The notes beneath the pieces are model-generated. The model was not told the DNA's origin. It saw only the letters and a program-made list of their open reading frames with translations, and made no database searches. Positions 1 through 9,080 of a stretch of DNA of 64,000 nucleotides are shown piece by piece. Position numbers and translations under genes: made by a program. Each line of letters starts with the position of its first letter. Position 1 is the stretch's first letter. Source of the stretch: Diphasiastrum complanatum (taxonomy: Eukaryota > Streptophyta > Lycopodiopsida > Lycopodiales > Lycopodiaceae); assembly GCA_029204225.1 (NCBI GenBank), contig CM055099.1, positions 69,979,349 to 70,043,348 of the forward strand, in the 5' to 3' direction.

Positions 1-5
1 AAATG

Positions 6-1179
6 TCAAAGATAGTGGCCCAGTCCACTGTCCCTCTGGAACGAGGATGCGTGTTGTTTGAAATCACCTCGTCTCGCAGCAAAATCATCTATTATGAGAG
101 CATCCTGTAATAGGAAATATGCTAGCAAAAACACATTCAGTGATTGAAAACATTCAAATGCAAGGAAGATTAAACACTTACACAATCTTCATCATCAGCA
201 GCAACCAGATCAGGATGATCAATATAATGACCACGTACTGAAGTGGAATCATCAGTGAAATGCATTAATGATGGACGAGGGAAGCCCATCTGGGATTGAA
301 ATGTCGTGAATTCTTCATCGGATGGTCTGCCTCGCCCATCCTCAACTATAATTGATAAAGTCTTATTTAGGCATTCTTCACCAGTCATAAGACCCTCCTC
401 ATCATCAAAATCAATACCAGCAACAAGGTCATCTGTCTCAAAATCTACAAAGTCGGAGAATTCAAAAATTGTGCCGGATAATAAACATAGAACCTCGTGC
501 TCACGATAGTCAAAAAATTTACATATATCAGCAGTAGTAAAATATACATCGTCATTACTATAATATATAGGCAAATTGAAAAGACATTTCGAATCCTCCA
601 TAGATTTGGATTCATCATCAGATGTATTTTGGCCAATGAAAGAATCCCGAAGAACATCAGTATTTAAATCAATGAAGTCACTTTCTTTATCAGGAGTGTC
701 GATAAGAAAGCGATATCCTTAATGGCTGACTGAACAGAGGAGGGTGCAAAAGGAGGGTCAACAACAGGAAACTCATCATCATCTAGGATCTGAACTAAAA
801 GAAAAAGTACGAAACCACTCTAATATTCAACCAATGGACATTTATTGTTGCAATACGGACACATAGAACTACTTTTGAAAAGATCAAACAATTTGGTGAA
901 CATTCTATCCAGTCTATGTCTAAAAGCTGGGAAGAAATGAAAAAGATCAGTATAATACATGTACTGGAGTTGACCTATGGAGAAAACAGGCTTGCTAAGT
1001 ATATCTTTGAATCTGACATAATGTTCATAAAATACGTCAGAATTTGGTTGTGCAGTCCTGAAAACATGTAGATATGGCCTGAATAGGCTGTGGAAGTAGT
1101 CCATATTTTTAGTAATCCCAAATTCACTCAGAAATGAACTCAAGCTTGATTCTCGTGAGGATGATGAGGAAGAGGCCAT
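6..1179 (-). pseudogene. Unrecognised multi-exon gene, divergent partner of the H3-Ulp1 gene
   Basis: I do not recognise this protein. The likely start is the ATG at 1179, followed by a serine run (MASSSSSS); another in-frame ATG lies at 1209. Exon A (873-1179) encodes an aromatic- and His-rich stretch. Read through instead, it ends at 820 in CPYCNNKCP, a possible zinc-binding Cys cluster. A 78-nt GT-AG intron (795-872) is inferred, then exon B (182-794), which is strongly acidic (many D/E). Exon B ends at a good donor GTAAGT (176-181) that joins in frame to an exon at 6-104 (acceptor TTACAG) with a stop at 6-8. Exon B needs one frame change near 705-718, so this copy looks broken. It shares its upstream region head to head with the H3-Ulp1 gene at 1954, which suggests co-expression. 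Exon limits other than the 104/182 junction are inference. Confidence 0.45.
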
Positions 1180-1953
1180 GACAGTAGTGGGAATATCGCA
1201 CTTGTGCATGCGGGAGAACTGAATTAAAACAAACTATCAAAATGGCAAAAAAGATGGATATGTACGGCAGACAGATACTGAATATCGCACTTGTGCGCGA
1301 GTAGGTATACTTGCAAGCAAACAAACAACAATGAGCGCGCACAAAAGCAATATGTCGCGAATTTTGAGAACGCAAAAGGTCAAAATTTATTCGGTTTCCG
1401 TGCCATTTATACTAAATTTTTGCACGTGTGGTCAACAGACTTATGACACGTGTCTACTTTCAATTCGACAACAGGCGTAGGCACGTGTGAGATGACACCT
1501 GCACACATGTGAAATGACACCTAGACACGTGTTGCATGTTCATTCGATTGCTCATAAACACATGTCGCTCTCGCATTCATCTGTACAACTCCCACACGTG
1601 TGACAGGACGTTCTTTTGCACGTGCGAACCCCGATATAAAATCACAAATTTCGATGAATTTTTTTCACTTTTTTTTTTGCTCTGCATATCGCATTTGTGC
1701 GCGCCCTTCACGATCAAAATTCCTCCTACTACCTTCCATGCTCACAGGTCCGATACCTCTTCCTACATGTCACCCCATATCGCACTTGTGCATCTTTCCT
1801 CAAATCTAGTCGTTCTCTCTGATATTCGGCTCGCATAGGTCCGATATACCATACATTCTGTTCGTACATAGCAGTCCTCTGCGAGTTCTTTATCATCCGT
1901 TCCTTCTCATTCTAACCTTCACGCACAAGTCCGCTATCACATAGTTCACACCC
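1180..1953. promoter_or_regulatory. Candidate bidirectional promoter with G-box cluster and ATATCGCA repeats
   Basis: This is the 774-bp interval between two divergent start codons. It holds six CACGTG G-boxes (1423, 1447, 1482, 1526, 1595, 1619), the core site of plant bZIP and bHLH factors. Four same-strand copies of ATATCGCA(C/T)TTGTGC lie at 1193, 1282, 1686 and 1777, two on each side of the G-box block. Around 1482-1531 a 22-bp unit with GATGACACCT or AATGACACCT is repeated. The outermost left copy overlaps the region just upstream of the minus-strand ATG. Function is inferred from motif density and position. Confidence 0.5.
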
Positions 1954-2330
1954 ATGGATAGGAGAAAGCAGACAAGGAGAGACTTCTTCTCTCTTGGCTC
2001 ATCCTCATCTCTTGCGATTGCCATCACACCCCTTGCTAGACCTAGAATGTGCAACCGCAGCAGGTGGCTCTCTGAGATACGCAAGTATCAGAGTCAACAG
2101 CTCTGTTGATCCCAAGAGCTCCATTCTATCGTGTTGTCCGGAACATAACAAGAAATGATCTTGGACAACACGTTAGATTTACACCGAGTGCTCTTCAGTG
2201 CCTTCAGGAGGCTGCTGAAGATTATATTAGCCTTTTTTTTGAGGATTCTTTTTTGTTTGCCATCCATACCAAGAGGGTTACCATAATGCCCAAGAATTTT
2301 CAACTTTTGATGAAAATGAGGGATAGGTAC
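1954..2330 (+). other. Histone H3-fold domain part of the fusion gene
   Basis: The N-terminal tail is short and lacks the ARKS motifs around K9 and K27 of canonical H3, though KQT near the start is kept. The alpha-N/alpha-1 region reads EIRKYQ and LLIPRAPFYRVVRNIT. Loop 1 (NDLGQHVRF) is one residue longer than in canonical H3, and alpha-2 carries LQEAAEDY and LFEDSFLFAIH. The usual Cys of LCAIH is Phe. The longer loop 1, LLIP and divergent tail resemble plant CENH3, but RF is kept where many CENH3 proteins have Trp. A one-base deletion between EIRKYQ and LLIP puts the tail and the fold in different frames. Confidence 0.8.
2326..2330. repeat. Target-site duplication (left) of the young Copia element
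   Basis: GGTAC here is repeated at 8762-8766 on the other side of the element. Removing the element and one copy rejoins the host frame exactly (codons for Arg-Tyr-Cys). Confidence 0.95.
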
Positions 2331-2985
2331 TGTGAAAAATACAGATCCTAAGTGGATCTAAACTCCAAGATCATTGGCTTGAATGCTTGCACTCCAAACT
2401 ACATAAGCTAGGAATTGGCAACACATTCTATGCTACCTAGAATGCAAAGAACTTGATCAAAAAGCATTTATCACAAATGGAAACTTCCATAAACATCAAG
2501 TGCGGCCCAAAATAGCATTATACAGTCCATAATACATCAGCCTACCACTTTTGAAAAGCACCTAAGATCATACACAATAGCTTGAAGACAATACACACAA
2601 CAATGCTCTCAATGGAGGAAGAAACAATGACAATGATCTATTGATCTCAATGAAGCATACAAAAGGTTTCTCCAACCTGTTTTCCACGACTTCCCTACTA
2701 TTTATGGATGAGGAAGATGACTCTCTCTCCTCTCTCTAGAAGGTACTTGACCCTAGATATTCCCTATATAGGAAAAATAGCTAAAAATGGCTTATATGAC
2801 CAAAATACATCAAAATGGTCTCATTTTGAAGGGTATGAAGTTTGACACTTCATCATACTGAAAAAATACAGTAAATAAAAACATTGTGGCCTGGTTCACA
2901 CGTGTGAAACTCCAGAACCAAAACTATTTACAATTTTAGCCAATTTAGGCCTCAAACTAGCTAGGAAATGTTGACAATTTTCACA
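2331..2985 (-). repeat. 3' LTR of the young Copia element
   Basis: The 655-bp LTR is identical to 8107-8761 except at 2515. The termini are TG...CA. It contains a TATATAGG box in the minus orientation (around 2764-2772) and an ACACGTGTG G-box-like palindrome near its minus-strand start (about 2908-2917). Confidence 0.97.
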
Positions 2986-5900
2986 CTCCCTCTTCAACAT
3001 TGGATGCTAGTTTCAACATAGTCTTTGAGCACATTCCAAGATTAGATCTATGCATTAAATATAGGTCCTTTCCCAATGGTTTGGTGAAGATATCAGCCAC
3101 ACACTCCTTTGAAGAGACATGTTGAAGCTCCACCTCTTTGGCAATGACTTGATCTCTCACAAAATGGTGAGCAATCTCAATGTGCTTGCTCCTTGCATGA
3201 AAAACAGGATTGCTTGCCAAGCTTTGGGCTGAAAGGTTATCACAAAGTATGATTGGAGTCTTCTCTGGTTCCAGCAAGTGAAGATCCAATAACATCCTCT
3301 TGATCCAAAGAATCTCCTTGGTGCATGTTGTTAATGCCTTGTACTCGGCTTCGGTGGAAGATAGAGAGATAGTTGGTTGCTTCTTTGATAGCCATGAGAC
3401 CACTCCATCTCCAAGATAGATTGCAAAGGCACTTGTTGACTTCCTATCCATTTGATCACCTGCAAAATCTGAATCTGAAAATCCACAAAGGTTAGGTGTA
3501 GTACCTCCATACAAGATGCCAAAATCTCTAGATCCCGAGATGTATCTAAGTACTCTCTTTCCTAGCTTCCAATGAGCCTCACTAGGATCTTGCATAAATT
3601 GACTTAGTTTACCAACCACAAAGCTTAGATCAGGTCTTGTGATGGTTAACCATATAAGAGATCCTATTAGCTTTCTATAGAGAGTAATGTCCTTGAAGGA
3701 TCTTTCATTACTTCTTGTAGTTAGCTTTACATTTGATTCCATAGGAGTAGAAACAACTTTACAATCTTCCATATGAAACCTTTTTAGAATAGAGTTAACA
3801 TACTTTTCTTGACATATGAATGTAGATTTAGAAGTTCTAATAATCTCTATTCCTAAGATATAATGAAGTTTACCAAGATCTTGAATTTCAAACTCTCTTT
3901 TGAGTGCCATCTTGATTTCATCTATATCTAGATTGTTACCACCACTTAAGATAATGTCATCAACATAGATCAAAAGTAAAGTGATATCATTTTCATTCAA
4001 TCTAAAGTAGAGAGAATGATCATACTCACTCATAACAAAGTTTTGAGAAAGTAAGAAGGAATTGAGCTTAGCATACCAACTCCTTGGTGCTTGCTTTAGC
4101 CCATACAAACTCTTTTGGAGATAGCACACATGATTAGGCTCATCATGTGAAACATAGCCCTCGGGTTGCTCCATGTAAATATCTTCTTCAAGATCACCAT
4201 TCAAGAAGGCATTAGTAACATCCATTTGCCACATATCCCAATCATAAAGAGTTGCAAGAGAGATTAGGATTCGAATAGTTACCATCTTTGCCACGGGTGC
4301 AAAGGTCTCATCATAGTCAATACCATATTCTTGAGCATACCCCTTTGCCACCAACCTTGCCTTGTACTTGTTGATTGATCCATCTTGATTTGTCTTGATC
4401 TTGAAGATCCACTTACAACCAATTGCCTTCTTGTCCTTTGGAAGCTTTACCAACCTCCATGTGTTGCTTTTGATGAGTGCTTGATGCTCATGATCCATGG
4501 CTTGGATCCATTCCTTCTTTTGAATTGCTTCACCTACACAAGTTGGTTCATCAAAAGAGGTAAGAAAAGCAAAGTTAGAGTTGTCCACCACTTGCTTTCC
4601 TTTTTCATCATAGGTTAGCCTTGATGGCTTAGCCCTTTGCCTTTGAGTCTTCCTTGAAGTTTGCTTTGGAGTGGCATCTCCATCTTCATCCAAGACATCT
4701 TGCACATCATGATGATTAGTAGGCACATCAACATCAACATCAACAACATTGGAAACATTCTCTTCATGAAAGATGACATCCCTACTTATGACAACTTTCT
4801 TTGTAGAAGGAATGTACACTTTGTAAGCCTTGCTTACTTCACTATAGCCAACAAACACACCCTTCTTTGATGAAGGATCTTCTTTAGTTCTATCATCAAG
4901 TGTGATATTGACAAAACATGTACATCCAAAGATCCTACAATGCTTGACACTCGGCCTTCTACCATAAAGAACCTCATGAGGAGTTTTACCATCCAAGGAA
5001 GCACTTGTCCATCTATTACATAGATAGTTAGCACATGCTAAAGCTTCCCCCCAAAAAGACTTAGCAAGATTAGCATGTAGTCTCATTGCCTTGGCACATT
5101 CACAAAGGGTTCTATTCTTCCTCTCGGCCACTCCATTCTGTTGTGGAGTCCTAGGACTAGACATCTCCCTCTTAATCCCATGTGCTATACAAAAGTCTTT
5201 GAACCTATTTGAGGTGTATTCCCCTCCATTATCAGATCTTAAGCATTTGATCTTTGTATTGAATTGGTTTTCCATTTCATTCTTGAACTTGACAAATGCA
5301 GCAAACACTTCATCCTTACTTTTAAGAAGATAGATCCAAGTATACCTACTAAAGTCATCAATGAAAGTTGCATACATCTTTGCCCCACCATTGCTAGTTG
5401 TACTAGAAGAATGAATATCAGAATGCACAAGTTGAAAAGCTTCTTTAGATCTAGAGGTAGATCTAGAATAAGCAAGTCTATGAGATTTGGACAAGGCACA
5501 ATGTTCACAAACACTGTTGTTTGCAACAAGACTTTTAGGGAGACCAAGAACAAGCTCTTTCTTTGCCATTACCTCCAAAGATTTGAAGTTGGGATGGCCC
5601 AACCTCTTGTGCCAAACTTCTTGGTTTGTCAATTGCTCCCTAGCCATACATCCTTCATGATTAGAGATCACACATGCATCAAGCTTGAAAAGTTTACCAT
5701 GCCTCCTACCTTGAGCAATCAAGGATCCACATTTACTTATCAAACATGCATCTCCAATGAACTCCACATCAAGTCCTTTGTCAATCATTTGACTTACACT
5801 AAGCAAATTCTTAGTGATTGAAGGAATGTACAAAACATTTTCAAGATTTGCTTTCCTATTTGTTAAAAGGGAAATAGGAATAGTGCCTATGCCTTTGATG

Positions 5901-6934
5901 TCACATTGACCATCATTTGCAGTGTAGATGATGTTACCTTCTCCCTCATAAGACAATAAGGATGTAAAGTATTCCTTATGTCTTGTCATGTGAGATGAGG
6001 CTCCACTATCAATCCACCAAGGATCATTATCATCTATGTTGGCTAACAAACTTGAAGTCATAACAAGTGATTCACATGTGTTATGTTCTTCCTCATCTAT
6101 TGTAAGATTTCCTTGCCTCTCTCCTTGCTCTCTTTTCTTCTTATAACATTCATTTGCAAAATGACCTTTTATCCCACAATAAAAGCACTTGAACTTTGAC
6201 TTATTGTTCTTAGTAGAAGAGGAAGAGGAAGAGTGATCATCATGATCAAAGTTACCACCTTTGGACCATTTCCCTTTGCCTTTACCTTTGCCCTTGAATT
6301 TGCCTTTTGTGAAGAAAGCCTCTTCACCTCCACCTTGCAAGGGTGCACCATCAAGCTTTGATTGCAACCTATGTTCTTCAGCCAATAAGATTTCTTGCAA
6401 GTCAACCACACTTGGCAAGACTCTTTGAATGGCAAAACTTTGCACAAGGTTAGCATGTTCATTTAGCAAACCATTCAACATAACTTGGACTATTTCACCA
6501 TCTTTTATGTTCTCATCAATGCATGCTAAATCATCACTTAGGGACTTAACTCTCAAGATAAATGCATGAGCACTTTCACCCTCTCTTTGCCTACTAGAAA
6601 ATATTTGTCTCCTTAGGGTCAATACCCTAGATGTGGACTTTGATTCAAAGAGCTTCTTTAAGGCATTCCATGCCTCACTTGCACTTTGACACTTTCCAAC
6701 TTCCTTGAGAAGTTCATTTGTAACATTCATTTTAATGATATGAAGAGCCCTTTTGGCCTTCTTATCAAACCTTTGTTGCTCTTGAAGTGTGAGAGGTCTC
6801 TCTTCAATTTCTGCAACTATGTCCATGAGTTCATTCAACTCAAGTAAGGACTCCATCCTCACTTTCCAAGTAGAGTAGTTTGATGAACTCAACCTTTCAC
6901 TAGACTCTAGCATGATCCCACCATTGGAAGCCAT
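2981..6934 (-). CDS. Copia gag-pol polyprotein, intact
   Basis: This single frame of 1,317 codons makes the capsid and all enzymes of a Copia element. Domains in order: Gag (UBN2-like, LESSERLSSSNYSTW, about 8-200); a Lys/Gly-rich stretch; CCHC zinc knuckle CFYCGIKGHFANEC (about 248-261); aspartic protease WWIDSGASSH (about 305-315); GAG-pre-integrase HKRLGH and CEHC; integrase with D in VHSDIHSS (about 505), DNGGEY (about 568) and E in GVAERKNRTL (about 603). Reverse transcriptase follows with DVTNAFLNG (about 905) and YVDD (about 990), then RNase H with SDSDFAGD (about 1155) and SSTEAEYKAL (about 1195). No frameshift, stop or missing catalytic residue is seen. The start is the first ATG of the frame, after a 1.16-kb leader. 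The stop codon overlaps the 3' LTR. Confidence 0.96.
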   Translation of the reverse strand: MASNGGIMLESSERLSSSNYSTWKVRMESLLELNELMDIVAEIEERPLTLQEQQRFDKKAKRALHIIKMNVTNELLKEVGKCQSASEAWNALKKLFESKSTSRVLTLRRQIFSSRQREGESAHAFILRVKSLSDDLACIDENIKDGEIVQVMLNGLLNEHANLVQSFAIQRVLPSVVDLQEILLAEEHRLQSKLDGAPLQGGGEEAFFTKGKFKGKGKGKGKWSKGGNFDHDDHSSSSSSTKNNKSKFKCFYCGIKGHFANECYKKKREQGERQGNLTIDEEEHNTCESLVMTSSLLANIDDNDPWWIDSGASSHMTRHKEYFTSLLSYEGEGNIIYTANDGQCDIKGIGTIPISLLTNRKANLENVLYIPSITKNLLSVSQMIDKGLDVEFIGDACLISKCGSLIAQGRRHGKLFKLDACVISNHEGCMAREQLTNQEVWHKRLGHPNFKSLEVMAKKELVLGLPKSLVANNSVCEHCALSKSHRLAYSRSTSRSKEAFQLVHSDIHSSSTTSNGGAKMYATFIDDFSRYTWIYLLKSKDEVFAAFVKFKNEMENQFNTKIKCLRSDNGGEYTSNRFKDFCIAHGIKREMSSPRTPQQNGVAERKNRTLCECAKAMRLHANLAKSFWGEALACANYLCNRWTSASLDGKTPHEVLYGRRPSVKHCRIFGCTCFVNITLDDRTKEDPSSKKGVFVGYSEVSKAYKVYIPSTKKVVISRDVIFHEENVSNVVDVDVDVPTNHHDVQDVLDEDGDATPKQTSRKTQRQRAKPSRLTYDEKGKQVVDNSNFAFLTSFDEPTCVGEAIQKKEWIQAMDHEHQALIKSNTWRLVKLPKDKKAIGCKWIFKIKTNQDGSINKYKARLVAKGYAQEYGIDYDETFAPVAKMVTIRILISLATLYDWDMWQMDVTNAFLNGDLEEDIYMEQPEGYVSHDEPNHVCYLQKSLYGLKQAPRSWYAKLNSFLLSQNFVMSEYDHSLYFRLNENDITLLLIYVDDIILSGGNNLDIDEIKMALKREFEIQDLGKLHYILGIEIIRTSKSTFICQEKYVNSILKRFHMEDCKVVSTPMESNVKLTTRSNERSFKDITLYRKLIGSLIWLTITRPDLSFVVGKLSQFMQDPSEAHWKLGKRVLRYISGSRDFGILYGGTTPNLCGFSDSDFAGDQMDRKSTSAFAIYLGDGVVSWLSKKQPTISLSSTEAEYKALTTCTKEILWIKRMLLDLHLLEPEKTPIILCDNLSAQSLASNPVFHARSKHIEIAHHFVRDQVIAKEVELQHVSSKECVADIFTKPLGKDLYLMHRSNLGMCSKTMLKLASNVEEGV
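2986..2995 (-). other. Polypurine tract overlapping the gag-pol stop region
   Basis: On the minus strand GAAGAGGGAG lies directly before the 3' LTR and would prime plus-strand synthesis. It also encodes the last residues of gag-pol (EEGV), and the TGA stop lies inside the LTR. Confidence 0.8.
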
Positions 6935-7139
6935 GATTCTAATGTTTCTTCAACTTTTAGGTTCTGTCCTAAAGCACTTAGCACTCACTTTTCTCTCAAC
7001 AAATGATAGATAAAGAGATCTATGAAGATTTAGGACCCTAAAACACTTCTATCTTGAACCTAGATGGTTTCCAAGCATAGAAAGGAAGATTGAAACACAT
7101 GCAACACTTTGCACACACTAAGAATGGATTACAAAATCA

Positions 7140-7625
7140 AACCAACCTGAACACACTCTTGCTTAAGCTCTCAAACTTTCCAGCAAGTGACCAAATCAAG
7201 TTATGGTGTGAAGAGTTACTTGCATTCTTAGAAAATACCCAAAACTAGGATGCCAAGATTACCTAGTAATGAACAAACTTGATCAACATATGATCAACAC
7301 ACTAAGATATTGATTCAACCTGTAAAACCACATGTAAACCACACTTCTAAAAGTTTATAAACTCCAGCAAGTGATAAATACAAGATTTAGAGGTGAATGA
7401 ATGAGCACACTTAGTGAATCACAAGACTAGCTTCACTATCTTGTCAAATCTTGGTGTTTAGATGTAGATCTAAGATCACTTCACATGAGAATGTTCCTCA
7501 ACCTGTTAAGAACCTGAAAACACACTTGCATAATGGTTAACACCTTCCAGCAAATGCTCCAATCAAATTACATAAGGAGAGTTACTTACATGCTCAACAA
7601 AGTACACCAAAATTTATGCCAAAAT
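7140..7625 (-). repeat. Diverged tandem repeats in the Copia untranslated leader
   Basis: Three related units start near 7144, 7319 and 7500, about 175-182 bp apart. Each opens with AACCTG (plus strand), continues through CCAGCAA(G/A)TG and, in the first and third, GAGTTACTT(G/A)CAT. They lie between the 5' LTR and the gag start and hold no long sense frame. They may be packaging or dimerisation sequence; this is inference. Confidence 0.6.
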
Positions 7626-8094
7626 TGATGACAATCTTTACAATATGCTCTTCACAATGGAGCTTACAATATGTTCACCCAAAAAAGGGGATCTTTCATC
7701 CAAATGGGAGCTTTGCTCAGCCTTTAGGAGAATTACAACTCACTCAAAAGAGCATTTGTCATCCACTTAAGGAGAAGTTTCATCCACTTAAGGAGAGTGT
7801 TCATCCAAGAATGGAGATTGTCAACAATAGGATTGAAAAGAACATTGTTAGTATTGAATATGCACAAGCCTCACAATCACAAATGATTAGGTGTTATGAT
7901 CTGATCCAAAATAGTTTCTTTTCAGCCTCTGATCTTCAATAGACCTGAAATATGCTTTTGATCCACAAGTTCAACTCACAAAACAAAGGTTAGTAAGATT
8001 TGATCAACAAAGCAATGCAAAATCATGCTAGAACTTGATCAAACATCCAAATATCACCAAAAATGGAATACTTACTGTAAATAGAAGCCAACCA

Positions 8095-8106
8095 GCTCTG
8101 ATACCA
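8095..8106 (-). other. Primer-binding site (initiator Met tRNA)
   Basis: On the minus strand the 5' LTR is followed directly by TGGTATCAGAGC, the complement of the plant tRNA-iMet 3' end, with no spacer. This is the standard minus-strand primer site of plant Copia elements. Confidence 0.93.
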
Positions 8107-8761
8107 TGTGAAAAATACAGATCCTAAGTGGATCTAAACTCCAAGATCATTGGCTTGAATGCTTGCACTCCAAACTACATAAGCTAGGAATTGGCAACAC
8201 ATTCTATGCTACCTAGAATGCAAAGAACTTGATCAAAAAGCATTTATCACAAATGGAAACTTCCATAAACATCAAGTGCGGCCCAAAATAACATTATACA
8301 GTCCATAATACATCAGCCTACCACTTTTGAAAAGCACCTAAGATCATACACAATAGCTTGAAGACAATACACACAACAATGCTCTCAATGGAGGAAGAAA
8401 CAATGACAATGATCTATTGATCTCAATGAAGCATACAAAAGGTTTCTCCAACCTGTTTTCCACGACTTCCCTACTATTTATGGATGAGGAAGATGACTCT
8501 CTCTCCTCTCTCTAGAAGGTACTTGACCCTAGATATTCCCTATATAGGAAAAATAGCTAAAAATGGCTTATATGACCAAAATACATCAAAATGGTCTCAT
8601 TTTGAAGGGTATGAAGTTTGACACTTCATCATACTGAAAAAATACAGTAAATAAAAACATTGTGGCCTGGTTCACACGTGTGAAACTCCAGAACCAAAAC
8701 TATTTACAATTTTAGCCAATTTAGGCCTCAAACTAGCTAGGAAATGTTGACAATTTTCACA
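8107..8761 (-). repeat. 5' LTR of the young Copia element (promoter LTR)
   Basis: This 655-bp direct repeat of 2331-2985 is the 5' LTR because gag-pol runs on the minus strand. A TATATA box lies at 8541-8546, so transcription should start a few tens of bases to the left, near 8510. The palindrome CACACGTGTG near 8685 lies upstream of the TATA box and could bind bZIP or bHLH factors; this is inference. Confidence 0.96.
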
Positions 8762-8766
8762 GGTAC
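8762..8766. repeat. Target-site duplication (right) of the young Copia element
   Basis: GGTAC matches 2326-2330. Five base pairs is the usual Copia duplication length. Confidence 0.95.
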
Positions 8767-9080
8767 TGTAGGTTACATGTATCTCAACCTGCTGCTCCTA
8801 GACCAACTCCTGTAGATAGGACTCATCTTCCTACGAAGCGTCCTAGGAAGCAGACAACCCCCAAGCGTGCTCCTAAGAAAGTGAAGCCTATCCCAGAATC
8901 CATTGTAGATAATGCTGCTGTTGATAATGCTGTAAATATAGCTACCTCTGTTTTGGATACTCCTATAATTGCTGTAGATACTACACTTCCACCTCCTCCT
9001 CCTCCTCCTCCCAATTTCTATACATATATAGATTCGGATGATTATCTTAAATTTGAGAAAGACATATCGGATGCTATAGA

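Larger units (their letters stand above)
2331..8761 (-). mobile_element. Full-length, very young Ty1/Copia LTR retrotransposon
   Basis: This 6,431-bp element lies on the minus strand and is inserted in the H3-like exon. Both LTRs are 655 bp (2331-2985 and 8107-8761), begin TGTGAAAAAT and end TTTTCACA on the plus strand. They differ at one base only (g2515 against a8291). The target duplication GGTAC flanks it at 2326-2330 and 8762-8766. It has a tRNA-iMet primer-binding site, a long untranslated leader with tandem repeats, one intact gag-pol frame and a purine tract abutting the 3' LTR. All parts needed for autonomous movement are visible, so it is probably recently or currently active. Confidence 0.97.

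Noticed and set aside
7616-7942. 108-codon plus-strand frame with HP-rich repeats
   Set aside because: It is antisense to the Copia leader and arises from its repeats. No domain or promoter supports it.
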